NCBI GenBank assembly: GCA_014695195.1
Contig: JACJNW010000028.1
Location: forward strand, 496,001 to 560,000
Reading direction: 5' to 3'
Origin: Cyanobacteria bacterium FACHB-DQ100
Lineage (GTDB): Bacteria > Cyanobacteriota > Cyanobacteriia > Leptolyngbyales > Leptolyngbyaceae
DNA: 64,000 nucleotides
Position 1 is the first letter of the stretch; each line of letters begins with the position of its first letter. The translations under genes were made by a program, and so were the position numbers. The notes below the pieces were generated by a model, which saw only the letters and a list, made by a program, of their open reading frames with translations, had not been told where the DNA came from and did no database searches. Shown one piece after another: positions 8,534 to 17,856 of the stretch.

Positions 8534-9715
8534 CTAGGGTGTTGATGAACCCGTGTCGATCGGTTTTGCTGCGGATTGAGGGGGTACAGGCTGTGCGGTT
8601 GGTGCAGCTAGAATCTGAGCAATCTCGGCTTGTTGCTGGAGCTGTTGCGTCGAAGACACCAAGCCGCTTAATCCGTTAATTAATCGCCTCAAATTATCGC
8701 GCAGCTTTGGATCGCCCGTTAGCTCATCTAAATCTGAAGTGATCTTTTGCGTATTCTCAAAGGTTGCTCTAGCAGAATCTAAAGTCTGTTGCAGCATAGT
8801 CACCGTTGTCGGATTGTTCAGCGTGGCTGAAACATCCCGGAGATTTGCGGAAGTTTGAGCTGCATTTGCTGACAGTGTTTCTAAGTTGCGGAGCAAATTA
8901 CTCCCCTCAACTTGATTTAGCAACGGACTGAACCGCGCTACACTGCCGCGGAGTTCAGTGCTTGTCGCACTCAAATTATCCAACGTCGAAACCAAGGTCG
9001 ATCGATTCGCTGTAATGAGCTCATTGATTTGCGCGATCGTCAATGTGGCTTGATCTGCCGTATTTGCGATCGATCGTGCCGTAGATGAAAAAGTTCTCAC
9101 TTCAGTTCGTGCCGTTCTCACCAATCCGGTGACTTCGCGGCTGAGCCGGGCAATCTCAGAGGCTGCCTCGCTGCTATTTTTCGTCAGGGTATTGATATTG
9201 CCAGTAAATTGAGGATTGCTATAGGTATCTGCAAAGCGAATCGTCGCCCGAATCAACTCATCGGTGCTAATCCCAATGACGCCTCTGATGCGGGAATTTT
9301 GGCAGAGAATTAGTTCGCGATCGCAGTTACGATCGCGAGGCCCCGCCGAAACCGCTGTCTCAGGAATCGCTCGACGTGGCGTAATATCTAGCACCGTTTC
9401 ACCGAGTAAGCCTGTTTGATTCACGCTCAGGTCTGAATCTTTCGGAATCGCGAGATCCGACCGTGTAATCTCTAGCCTTACCTCGACCCCATTCGGCCCT
9501 GGAACGATAGTTTCAATTCTGCCCACGTTCACGCCCCGGTAGCGCACCGCAGACCCCGTTTGCACCCCATTAATCGCGGCAAAATCCGCATAGACCGTAA
9601 AACTTTGATTCGCAGGATTCAGCCCCTTAATCCATAGCACCAAGCCGCCAAACAGACCCACGCCTGCCAAAATCATCAACCCGACTGAACCTTCTCGAAC
9701 CGTTCGCGATCGCAT
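8534..9715 (-). CDS. MlaD/MCE-domain lipid transport protein
   Basis: 393 residues. N-terminal membrane anchor at about 11-30 (VGLMILAGVGLFGGLVLWI), MCE domain at about 38-115 (VYADFAAINGVQTGSAVRYR, then VGRIETIVPGPNGVEVRLEI) and a long helical C-terminal part (about 165-370) with many Thr/Asn/Ser heptad-like stretches, as in chloroplast TGD2 and cyanobacterial MCE proteins. It should bind lipid in the periplasm or intermembrane space and work with an ABC transporter. Five bases downstream of the ATPase gene; no MlaE permease is adjacent. Confidence 0.9.
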   Translation of the reverse strand: MRSRTVREGSVGLMILAGVGLFGGLVLWIKGLNPANQSFTVYADFAAINGVQTGSAVRYRGVNVGRIETIVPGPNGVEVRLEITRSDLAIPKDSDLSVNQTGLLGETVLDITPRRAIPETAVSAGPRDRNCDRELILCQNSRIRGVIGISTDELIRATIRFADTYSNPQFTGNINTLTKNSSEAASEIARLSREVTGLVRTARTEVRTFSSTARSIANTADQATLTIAQINELITANRSTLVSTLDNLSATSTELRGSVARFSPLLNQVEGSNLLRNLETLSANAAQTSANLRDVSATLNNPTTVTMLQQTLDSARATFENTQKITSDLDELTGDPKLRDNLRRLINGLSGLVSSTQQLQQQAEIAQILAAPTAQPVPPQSAAKPIDTGSSTP

Positions 9716-9720
9716 AACTC

Positions 9721-10503
9721 CTACCTTAATACCTGAATCGGCCCATCCACACTGCCACTCAAAAACTGCCGAATTAACGGCTCGTCTGTCGTATCGAGTT
9801 CATGTACCTTGCCTTCCCACTGCACCTGCCCCTGATGGAGAAATAATACGCGATCGGCAGTCCGTCGGATTGTACTCTCTTGGTGTGTCACCATCACATA
9901 ACTTTGACAGCCCCGCTGCGGATCTTGCAGCACTCGCACCAGATCCTCAATCACCGTCGAAGCGATCGGATCAAGGCCCGCTGTTGGTTCATCATAAAGT
10001 AGCACAGCAGGCGTATCTTCAGGATTCTCAGGGTTCACCATGATCGCTCGCGCAAAGCTCACCCGTTTTCTCATGCCGCCGGATAACTCTGCTGGATAGC
10101 GCTGCCCGATTCCCGACAGTCCCACCATCTCTAAGCGCTCCTCCACCAGTTGCCGAATCTGGCGACGAGACAGCCGGGAATGCTGATACAGCAGAAACCC
10201 GACATTTTCTTCAACGGTGAGTGAATCAAATAGCGCCGCTTGCTGAAACACCATGCTGATGAGTAAGGGGTCGGGAGCATCCTCGATTAATCCTTTGCGC
10301 CGTTTGCCGCCGACGTGAATTTCTCCCTGATCGGGAGCCAGCAGTCCTGCAATAATTCGCAACACTGTTGATTTCCCCGTCCCCGATGGGCCGATCACCG
10401 CCAGTGCTTCTCCTGGATAGATCGTCAGATTCACTCGATCGAGGACTTTGTTTTCCCCAAACGTTTTGCTGACTTCTCTAAGTTCAATTAACGGCTCAGC
10501 CAT
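9721..10503 (-). CDS. MlaF-type ABC transporter ATPase
   Basis: 260 residues. Walker A GPSGTGKST at 38-46, Q-loop in MVFQQAALFDSLTV, signature LSGGMRKRVSFARAI and Walker B AVLLYDEPTAGLDP, followed by the switch His in MVTHQ. The overall pattern is closest to the MlaF/TGD3 subfamily, energising lipid transfer with the adjacent MCE protein. A partner permease must be encoded elsewhere. Confidence 0.9.
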   Translation of the reverse strand: MAEPLIELREVSKTFGENKVLDRVNLTIYPGEALAVIGPSGTGKSTVLRIIAGLLAPDQGEIHVGGKRRKGLIEDAPDPLLISMVFQQAALFDSLTVEENVGFLLYQHSRLSRRQIRQLVEERLEMVGLSGIGQRYPAELSGGMRKRVSFARAIMVNPENPEDTPAVLLYDEPTAGLDPIASTVIEDLVRVLQDPQRGCQSYVMVTHQESTIRRTADRVLFLHQGQVQWEGKVHELDTTDEPLIRQFLSGSVDGPIQVLR

Positions 10504-10668
10504 GCGCCTCTATCCTCGATCTGTGAATGCCAGATTGCAGCATACGCAAGGCTGTCAACAGGCGACTAGACTATCACACCAATACCAAATTAGCGATTCT
10601 CTGACGAGTTGGGCTAGGACAGATACAAGAATTTGCTAAGTATTCCAGCTAAGTATTACAAGCATCCT

Positions 10669-11739
10669 CTAACAAGACTTAAACATGAGTTTCCAGGCGA
10701 TTTTCTCCACGATCGTATTCACACCTTCATGATGGAGTTCGATCGGTTGCTTTTTCAATCGTCGCAGTTCGGTCATGGCTTTGCGCGTGACCGCATGGCT
10801 TGTATCATCGGTGAGCAATAAGACCACATCGGCTGTCTGAATCTGCTGCACCGCTTGATCCACAATCAGCAATCCATCTTCCACAGTAGACCAGACAAAA
10901 TAAACCTTGGGCAATTTCTCCTTTACATAGGTTCGCGTCGTTGTGTGTCCGCCAAACACGACTACTTTTCCCCGTAGATGGGTGTAGGATTCTTTTTCCT
11001 CAGCTTCACTGTCGGATTCACTGTCAGACGGTGCAGGCTTCGATCGTTTTTCGCTAATTGGTCTTGGTTCAGATTGCGATTGCGACCAAAGCTTACGGGC
11101 ATGAGCATCCATGATCTTGAGCCTCTGGATCGCAGTCCCTTGAATCGTAATCGGCTTCTCGCTGAGTGCTTGAACTCGGTTATACAAAAACTCTACGACT
11201 TCATCTAAGCGATTGACTCCTTTTAAATCTTCGCGGTAGTGATAGACATCCATGGCTAAGTACGACGCATCATAATAATTCGTCTGTTCGCGAATGCGAT
11301 CGAGCAGCTGTTCTGCGGTTTCATGCCGCTCCTGCGTTAATCTTTCGGCTTGGTGCTTACTCATCTGCGCTTCGTATTCGCGCTGCGCCTGTTCTTCTCG
11401 TCGCTCTTCGATGATTTGTTTGATCAGGTCAATGTCAGCCGTGCTTTCCCCATTGTCCGCTAAAGACTGACGCGCTTCGATTAAGCGGCGAGATAGCTCC
11501 GGTAAGTCATGCTGTATCTGCGTGCGATAGTGCCGGATAGCAGTAGATAGTTGTTCGTAAGTTGCTTGCGCTTGAGTATCACTTTCGAGGATGCCTTTTT
11601 GGTCAAAGCCCTGCTTGAGTTCTTCTAGGCGAACACAGTATTGTTCTAATCGCTGTTGAATGTCTTGACGAACTTCCATTAAGCGGAGCGTTTCTTGTGA
11701 AATACATTCGAGATCGTCGATCGAGAGAAAAGATTGCAT
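10669..11739 (-). CDS. Coiled-coil protein with C-terminal DUF2325-like domain
   Basis: 356 residues. Residues about 10-215 are charged helical coiled coil (for example EEQAQREYEAQMSKHQAERL). A Ser/Glu-rich linker (about 220-250) leads to a compact C-terminal alpha/beta domain beginning GKVVVFGGHTTTRTYVKEKL and containing TADVVLLLTDDTSHAVTRKA, which resembles DUF2325. Function unknown. Flanked by intergenic DNA on both sides, so probably monocistronic. Confidence 0.75.
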   Translation of the reverse strand: MQSFLSIDDLECISQETLRLMEVRQDIQQRLEQYCVRLEELKQGFDQKGILESDTQAQATYEQLSTAIRHYRTQIQHDLPELSRRLIEARQSLADNGESTADIDLIKQIIEERREEQAQREYEAQMSKHQAERLTQERHETAEQLLDRIREQTNYYDASYLAMDVYHYREDLKGVNRLDEVVEFLYNRVQALSEKPITIQGTAIQRLKIMDAHARKLWSQSQSEPRPISEKRSKPAPSDSESDSEAEEKESYTHLRGKVVVFGGHTTTRTYVKEKLPKVYFVWSTVEDGLLIVDQAVQQIQTADVVLLLTDDTSHAVTRKAMTELRRLKKQPIELHHEGVNTIVEKIAWKLMFKSC

Positions 11740-12295
11740 CGGGAATTCCTCTTTACTTTATAAGTCAATCTGTGAAAATTTTTGACACAGGTAATTTATG
11801 CCACTCCGTCTAGGATCTAGAACAGGTCTGAAATAGAAGCATTTTTATTCAGTCTGCCCATTGTACTGTTTGTTCGATAGATCGCGACCGAGTGAATATT
11901 CAGCATCCGTATTACTGAGTCGATGGCTAGCGAAGTCCCAAACATTAAACGCTGCCGCGAAATAATTCCTATAGTTCATGAGATGGTGAACTACCACATC
12001 TTTAGCTATACGTACACAGGGAAGTTGACTAATGTTTTTACTGAGCGCGCGATCGGTTGCGGCGAATTTGTTTGTGATTGAACCCGTGATGTAGCGATCG
12101 GGTGTTGAACTGGCTCAATTGAAGAACAATTTGATGCTTAGTATCAAGGAGCCAGAGATCTCTTGTTCCCTCTCCCTAAGGAGAGGGTTAGGGTGAGGGC
12201 TGAAACGCGATGCGTTCACAAATCGACTAGGCTTGCTCTATCGTGTTTCTACACAAAATTAGCCTCTGCACAATCAAGATGATCACACAAGATGA
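11740..12295. other. Gene-free stretch with a short repeat hairpin
   Basis: No convincing coding frame. It holds the repeat CCCTCTCC-CTAA-GGAGAGGG at 12168-12187 followed by TTAGGGTGAGGG, a motif widely dispersed in bacterial intergenic DNA. Two tandem copies of CAAGATGATCACA straddle the 3' end of glk near 12275-12300. Confidence 0.5.
12168..12187. repeat. Small palindromic repeat
   Basis: Perfect 8-bp stem CCCTCTCC/GGAGAGGG with a 4-nt loop, followed by TTAGGGTGAGGG. Single copy in this window. Confidence 0.5.
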
Positions 12296-13345
12296 TCACA
12301 AGCGAGATGCACAGAGCGCGGCTCCAATCAGTCCAACTTGTGGATTCAACACAACCTGAACAGGAATCCGTTCCATCAACGATCGCATTCTGCCCTTTAG
12401 CGCAAACGATCGTAAAAAGCTGCCTTCTTCCATCAACGGCAAAATCTTTGCTGCAATTCCACCTGCAATGTACAATCCGCCATACGAAAGCAGTTTCAGC
12501 GACAGATTTCCTGCTTCTGCACCGTAGGCTTCAATGAAGATCTGCATCGTTTTTTCTGAAAGCCGATCGCGCTTCTCCAGTGCCGCTTGCGAGATTGCGG
12601 CTGCCGGATCAACCGTTTTCTCACTCTTGCCGATTTCCGATTCCCAGACCTGCATCAGCTTTGCAATTTCAGGAGATTCGGCTGCGAAGTGGCGATCGCG
12701 CAGAAACTGATAAATTGACACAATGCCCTGTCCAGAAACGATACGCTCGGCGGACACTCGCTCGATATTAAGCTTCTCTAATAGATAGTGCGATAGTTGA
12801 AACTCTAGTTCGGTGCGTGCAGAGAAATCTGTATGCCCACCTTCTGAACCAAAGACTTGATACTCTTTGCCGTTGTGAATCAGATATCCCTGCCCTAATC
12901 CTGTGCCCGCACCAATCAGCGCGATCGGCGCACTCGGTTCGCGCTTGCCAACTTGTAGCGTTTGCAAATCCGATTCATCTAGCGCTAAAAGCCCATAACC
13001 AACCGCCGCAAAATCATTGATTAGCGAAATCTGTGGGATGGATAGCTGTTCCGATAAACGATCGGCTTCCAGTGTCCAGCCAACATTAGTAACCTTGCTT
13101 GTGTTGTCTACCACAGGCCCTGCGATGCCAAAACAGGCTTTTTGCGGCTGAAACGTCTGTCCGGTTTCTTCTTGCGCTTGCTTGAGAAACGTCTGCACCA
13201 TTGGTACGAGATCTGGGAATTCACGGCTGGAATAGCGTTTCTCAAATCGGTTGTTTCGGGCGGTTTCTATGTGATCTGCTTCCGCTTCCACCAGACGTAG
13301 AATCGTTTTCGTTCCCCCAATATCGCCAGCAAGTAACAGCGTCAT
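12296..13345 (-). CDS. glk: Glucokinase
   Basis: 349 residues, typical for the proteobacterial/cyanobacterial ROK-unrelated glucokinase family that makes glucose 6-phosphate from glucose and ATP. ATP phosphate motif GDIGGTKT at 7-14, LINDFAAVGYGL (catalytic Asp) near 108-119, GAGTGLGQGYL near 145-155, and GSEGGHTDFSART near 166-178. The C-terminal GGLYIAGGIAAKILPL is the adenosine motif. It is divergent from pdxH. Confidence 0.93.
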   Translation of the reverse strand: MTLLLAGDIGGTKTILRLVEAEADHIETARNNRFEKRYSSREFPDLVPMVQTFLKQAQEETGQTFQPQKACFGIAGPVVDNTSKVTNVGWTLEADRLSEQLSIPQISLINDFAAVGYGLLALDESDLQTLQVGKREPSAPIALIGAGTGLGQGYLIHNGKEYQVFGSEGGHTDFSARTELEFQLSHYLLEKLNIERVSAERIVSGQGIVSIYQFLRDRHFAAESPEIAKLMQVWESEIGKSEKTVDPAAAISQAALEKRDRLSEKTMQIFIEAYGAEAGNLSLKLLSYGGLYIAGGIAAKILPLMEEGSFLRSFALKGRMRSLMERIPVQVVLNPQVGLIGAALCASRL

Positions 13346-13402
13346 TCGTTGTCGTCCTCCGATCGTGCAAGTCTTCAGTAATCTACTCTGTGTCTTTAAT
13401 AC

Positions 13403-13438
13403 AATGCAATTAGGACAAAGAATGCAATTAGGACAAAG
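13403..13438 (+). repeat. 18-bp tandem direct repeat before pdxH
   Basis: Two exact, adjacent copies of AATGCAATTAGGACAAAG fill the end of the glk/pdxH divergent spacer and end 13 bases before the pdxH start. It could be a duplicated operator or a simple slippage duplication. Confidence 0.7.
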
Positions 13439-13451
13439 ATAGATAAAAACG

Positions 13452-14096
13452 ATGGCTACTTCCTCGATCGCAGACCTCAGAAAAGACTACACCAGAGAAA
13501 CGCTCAACGAAACAGATGTTGATTCAAATCCTTTCGAGCAGTTTCGCCGCTGGTTTGATCAAGCGGTGAAGGCAGAACTACCCGAACCCAACGCGATGAC
13601 CGTAGCGACCGCATCGCAAGACGGCATGCCCGATGCCCGAATTGTCTTGCTTAAAGCGGTGGACGATCGGGGCTTTACCTTTTTCACGAACTACAACAGC
13701 ACCAAGGGCAAAGAGCTAGAAACCAATCCTCAAGCCGCACTGGTGTTTCTGTGGACAGAGTTAGAGCGCCAAGTGCGAATTGTGGGCGCGGTCGAGAAGG
13801 TTTCACCAGAAGAATCGGATGGATATTTTTCTAGTCGTCCACACAATAGCCGCTTGGGAGCTTGGGCATCCGAGCAAAGCGAGGTGATTCCGAACCGTGA
13901 GGTGTTAGAGCAAAAGTTAGCGGCATTGAAGCTTGAATACGAGAATCAAGAAGTGCCGCGCCCGCCGCACTGGGGAGGATTTCGAGTGATTCCGCGTGAA
14001 ATTGAGTTTTGGCAAGGTCGATCGAGTCGCTTGCACGATCGATTACGCTATCAGCTTCATGATGGGCAATGGGTCATCGATCGTCTGTCCCCCTAA
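13452..14096 (+). CDS. pdxH: Pyridoxamine 5'-phosphate oxidase
   Basis: 214 residues, the usual length. FMN-dependent oxidation of pyridoxamine/pyridoxine 5'-phosphate to PLP. Seen: [41 protein letters not shown], the motif [41 protein letters not shown] and RLHDRLRY near the C-terminus, all characteristic of PdxH. Confidence 0.96.
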   Translation: MATSSIADLRKDYTRETLNETDVDSNPFEQFRRWFDQAVKAELPEPNAMTVATASQDGMPDARIVLLKAVDDRGFTFFTNYNSTKGKELETNPQAALVFLWTELERQVRIVGAVEKVSPEESDGYFSSRPHNSRLGAWASEQSEVIPNREVLEQKLAALKLEYENQEVPRPPHWGGFRVIPREIEFWQGRSSRLHDRLRYQLHDGQWVIDRLSP

Positions 14097-14141
14097 GCAA
14101 TAATGAAGGAGCGTATTCAAGCCAGCAGTGGGAGTTAAAAG

Positions 14142-14729
14142 ATGGAACTGTCGCTTCCCCTCAAGTTGAATCTGGATCATGTTCATCTCAGTGATGAGCA
14201 GTTTTATCAACTCTGCATTCGTAATCCTAAGTTGAACATTGAACGGAACACGAAAGGAGTGTTAATCGTTATGCCCCCGGTTGGCGGAGATAGTGGCAAG
14301 AGAGAGGCTAACTATATCATCGATTTAGGAATCTGGAATCGCCAAACAAATCTTGGAGAAGTATTCAGTTCCTCAACATTGTTTAGGCTCCCTGGTGGGG
14401 GTGATCGCTCGCCCGATGCAGCATGGGTTGAACGATCGCGCTGGCTGGCACTCACCCCGGAACAACGCCAAAAATTTCCCCCGATCGCGCCTGATTTTGT
14501 AATTGAACTGCGCTCTCGAACCGATAGTCTGAGCGATTTGCAAGAAAAGATGCAGGAATATCTCGATAGCGGTGTTCGGCTGGGGTGGCTGTTTAATCCA
14601 CAGGATCAGCAGGTCGAAATTTATCGACAAGGTCAGGATAAAGAGGTCAAATCCCTGCCGACACCATTATCTGGAGAAACAGTTTTACCTGAATTTGAGT
14701 TGCAGGCTGATTTATTCACCGATGAGTGA
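14142..14729 (+). CDS. Uma2 family endonuclease-like protein (DUF820)
   Basis: 195 residues. PD-(D/E)xK-like fold of the Uma2 family, very abundant in cyanobacteria: GRLPGGGDRSPDAAWV-type strand (here LFRLPGGGDRSPDAAWVERS), PDFVIELRSRTDSLSDLQEK with the catalytic E and K positions, and YLDSGVRLGWLFNPQDQQVEIYR. Cellular role is not established. It lies 45 bases after pdxH and may be cotranscribed. Confidence 0.9.
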   Translation: MELSLPLKLNLDHVHLSDEQFYQLCIRNPKLNIERNTKGVLIVMPPVGGDSGKREANYIIDLGIWNRQTNLGEVFSSSTLFRLPGGGDRSPDAAWVERSRWLALTPEQRQKFPPIAPDFVIELRSRTDSLSDLQEKMQEYLDSGVRLGWLFNPQDQQVEIYRQGQDKEVKSLPTPLSGETVLPEFELQADLFTDE

Positions 14730-14791
14730 GTGATTGATTTTTACGCGAGGCATTCGTTATCTTTGAGGACAACGTTTGTCCTTTTGCAAAG

Positions 14792-15181
14792 ATGTCGATC
14801 GATTTACTTGTCTTTAGCATCACGGTTGATCCAAGCGCGATTGCGGGGGCTTGTCTCTGGGCGTTGGCGCTCTATTTGGGATTCTCGCCTGTGAGCGATT
14901 GGGTGATGGAGCAACTGAATCGCTGGTTTAACTATGCGGAGCGATCGCTCTATTCATCGATCGAAGAGTTTGAGCGCACTCGATCGGCGCGAGAAGCTCA
15001 GAATGCGTTTTATGCTTCGATTCTGAGTATTTTCCCGTTTTTGGGCATCGGGGCGCTGTGCAATTTTGGGGTGGAGATTGGTTTGGGAAGAAGTTGGGCA
15101 ATTAGCGTTGGAGTGCTTGCCTGTATGGGCTGCGGTGTTTATGAACTGGGTCGCCGGGATGGGCAGAAATCCGAACGCTAA
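14792..15181 (+). CDS. Small membrane protein, unknown function
   Basis: 129 residues with three hydrophobic segments (about 17-35, 73-92 and 97-117) and a charged amphipathic stretch between the first two (YAERSLYSSIEEFERTRSAREAQ). The C-terminus is basic. No family recognised; start at ATG 14792 is the first in the frame. Convergent with the ABC1 kinase gene 13 bases away. Confidence 0.7.
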   Translation: MSIDLLVFSITVDPSAIAGACLWALALYLGFSPVSDWVMEQLNRWFNYAERSLYSSIEEFERTRSAREAQNAFYASILSIFPFLGIGALCNFGVEIGLGRSWAISVGVLACMGCGVYELGRRDGQKSER

Positions 15182-15194
15182 TTGCTTTTTCAGG

Positions 15195-17180
15195 TTATCG
15201 AACTACGGTTAAAGCTGAGGTGGGCTGCACTGGACGACTTACCTCTTCTTTGAGTAACACTTCTCGAATCAATCGCGCTGCGAGTCGCTGAGACAGATCG
15301 CTGATGATTTGCTGCCCCATCTTCTGAGTTTCAGGTTTCGCTAATAAACGCGGGATTAATGCAAGCATTTTCGTCTGATTGAAGCCGCGTGTTTCTCTCA
15401 GGATATTCCACACCCGCTTGAGATGGTCTAAAGTGGCTTGGTTTTCAGGCGGTAAAGGCGATCGTTCGACTGCTAAACCCACTCGTTCGCGAAAACCATA
15501 AGACAGGGTTTTCCAAGCAGTTTGGCTCAGTGAATCTAATGCTTTCGCAATTTCATCGACTAAGTTTGCGCGAATAAATTCACCCCGATCGCTAAACAAA
15601 TAGTCGGCCGCCTGATCGAGCGCCTGATCTAAGTTGTAGTCTGAATTGTCTCGCGCATTCTTCAGCAAGTTCTCTAACCGATTCCAGCGAAAACTTCCAT
15701 CTTTGAACAAGAGATCGCGCAGCGATGCCCGCAGTTCTGGAGCCGGATCAGTTAAGAGCCGTTTTGATACATAAGGATAAGCTTTGCTCAGAACTTTGAA
15801 ATTGGGATCAACATTAATCGCAATTCCTTCAAGCGTGACCAGCGATCGAATAATTAACGCGAAGAATGCAGGCACTTGAAAAGGATACTCGTACATCAGC
15901 GCCGATAATTTATCGGTGATGCTTTTGATGTTGATTTCGGCAACAGAAGCACCTAATGCTTCGTTGAATACTTCCGCGAATGCTGGAATGATCGGAGTCA
16001 GATCCATCGTGGGCGATAGAAATCCCAGATTGACATAATCTTGAGCTAAGCCCTCAAAATCCCGGTTTACCAGGTGGACGATCGCTTCGATTAGCCCATA
16101 TCGCTGATAAGGTTCAACCTGGCTCATCATGCCGAAATCGAGATAGGCTAAGCGTCCATCGGGCATTGCCAGTAAGTTGCCAGGATGTGGATCGGCGTGA
16201 AAGAATCCATGCTCTAGAAGCTGTCGGAGCGAACATTGCACCCCAACATCAATCAGGTGAGTTGCATCAATGCCCTGAGCGCGGATCGCTTCGAGTTGCG
16301 TCAGCTTGTTTCCGGTAATCCATTCCATTGTCAGAACTCGCCGTCCCGTATATTCCCAGTAGATCTTAGGAACGTAGATCTCTGGCAGGTGTCCGTAGAG
16401 TTCTTGGAATCGCTCGGCGTTATGTCCCTCATGGGTGTAGTCCATTTCTTCAAAGATGCGAGTCGCTAATTCATCAGCGATCGCAACCAAGTTACTCCGG
16501 ATTTGCTTGATGTTTTTCATCGCCCACCCTGCCAAACGCCGCAGAATGAACATATCCAGAGCAATGCTTCGCGCCAGTCCCGGACGCTGAACCTTGACCG
16601 CAACGGTTTCGCCTGTTTTCAGCTTGCCTTTGTAGACCTGACCTAAAGAGGCAGCGGCGATCGGCATCGGACTCAATTCTTCGTAGATCTGATCCGGGGT
16701 TTTGCCTAACTCTTCGCGAATAAATTGGAATGCAACTTCGTTGGGAAATGGAGGAAGCTGGTCTTGAAGTTTGGTTAATTCTTCCAGATAAGTCGGCGGC
16801 ACTAAATCCGGTCGCGTAGATAGTGCTTGCCCAATTTTGATAAATGCAGGGCCTAAATTCGTCAACATCTCGCGCAGATGTATCGCCTGTTTGGGCTGAC
16901 TTTCAATCGTTCTTCCGGTAATGCGATCCCACCACAGCCGCGCTGCAAAGAAGAGAAACGGTAGAAAAATTCCCAGCGTGCGCTGCCACACTTTAAGCGA
17001 TCGCGTCCGATAATAGGCTGCAATCAAATCAGGGTCATAGCGCAGCGTTGTCATATCGGCTTGATTCGGAACCAATGCTAACTCCGATGTGATCATGCCG
17101 TTCTCGGTGCGAATAAAGGGAAGAGTGTCCGTAGGTTGAGGCGCTTCAGCAGCAATAGAGGAAGGAGAGGTTGCATTCAT
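15195..17180 (-). CDS. ABC1/UbiB atypical protein kinase
   Basis: 661 residues. Hallmark KxGQ segment PAFIKIGQALSTRPDLVPP near 113-131, Ala-rich nucleotide loop AAASLGQVYKG near 183-193, VAVKVQRPG with the ATP-binding Lys, and the catalytic/metal motifs HADPHPGNLL and LAYLDFGMM near 325-350. These kinases regulate plastoquinone or prenyl-lipid metabolism in cyanobacteria and plastids; the exact target is inference. C-terminal helical extension of about 200 residues. Confidence 0.93.
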   Translation of the reverse strand: MNATSPSSIAAEAPQPTDTLPFIRTENGMITSELALVPNQADMTTLRYDPDLIAAYYRTRSLKVWQRTLGIFLPFLFFAARLWWDRITGRTIESQPKQAIHLREMLTNLGPAFIKIGQALSTRPDLVPPTYLEELTKLQDQLPPFPNEVAFQFIREELGKTPDQIYEELSPMPIAAASLGQVYKGKLKTGETVAVKVQRPGLARSIALDMFILRRLAGWAMKNIKQIRSNLVAIADELATRIFEEMDYTHEGHNAERFQELYGHLPEIYVPKIYWEYTGRRVLTMEWITGNKLTQLEAIRAQGIDATHLIDVGVQCSLRQLLEHGFFHADPHPGNLLAMPDGRLAYLDFGMMSQVEPYQRYGLIEAIVHLVNRDFEGLAQDYVNLGFLSPTMDLTPIIPAFAEVFNEALGASVAEINIKSITDKLSALMYEYPFQVPAFFALIIRSLVTLEGIAINVDPNFKVLSKAYPYVSKRLLTDPAPELRASLRDLLFKDGSFRWNRLENLLKNARDNSDYNLDQALDQAADYLFSDRGEFIRANLVDEIAKALDSLSQTAWKTLSYGFRERVGLAVERSPLPPENQATLDHLKRVWNILRETRGFNQTKMLALIPRLLAKPETQKMGQQIISDLSQRLAARLIREVLLKEEVSRPVQPTSALTVVR

Positions 17181-17856
17181 CGATCGACACCGGAGGCAAG
17201 AATTATAAAGTATTGTAACAACAAGCTCTTAAGGATTGACTGTCTTTAGTTAATCATTTTGCGGAAGCTTTGAGAGTGCCCGCGATTGTTAGATTACCGA
17301 ATGCCATACATCAGGAAATCCTCACCGAGTACGAGAAGTCACACCAAAATCTTCATCTGCCTCCCTCTTGACGCAGAGATAGAATGAATTTGCTCTATCT
17401 AAAATCAAATCTTTCTTGTTATTTGCATTCTCCTCGTTCATCTTCAACAGAAATAATTACTTTGAATAAATAGAAATAGAGAACGTTCGACCCTGGTTCG
17501 ACTCTGGTTCGACTCTAGGCGGTCACTTCGTGGAGCTAAGCGATCGCTTCAAGTTCTCGTTTGAGCTAATCCAGCACGATCGCGATCTAGCTTTTTCAGG
17601 GCCCAACTCTAAACTCCGTCGTCCTGTCCTAACTTCATGCCGAATATCCCGCCAAAGGTTCTCAAAGTCTTCCACAGAGCGCTGCTGCATTAAATGAAAG
17701 TGCCGTCCCTACTCCCTACTTCCTACTCCTTTTAGCGTTCACGACTCAAACGGGATCGCTATAGGTCTACGGTTTATGTTTTTTGTTTGAAGTGCTTTCA
17801 GAAGCGAATAAGTTGCGTCACAATATGGAACGGGTTGGAGTCGAAGAGAACACTTG
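17181..17856. other. Gene-free stretch
   Basis: About 675 bases with no convincing coding frame. A short AGATAGA/TCTATCT hairpin lies near 17377-17400, and GGTTCGACTCT occurs twice in tandem near 17495-17516. Divergent promoters for the ABC1 kinase and the Ig-like protein must lie here but no clear boxes were recognised. Confidence 0.5.

Noticed and set aside
17485-17520. Possible tRNA T-arm (GGTTCGACTCT twice)
   Set aside because: No acceptor, D-arm or anticodon stem could be built around it; it is a short tandem repeat.
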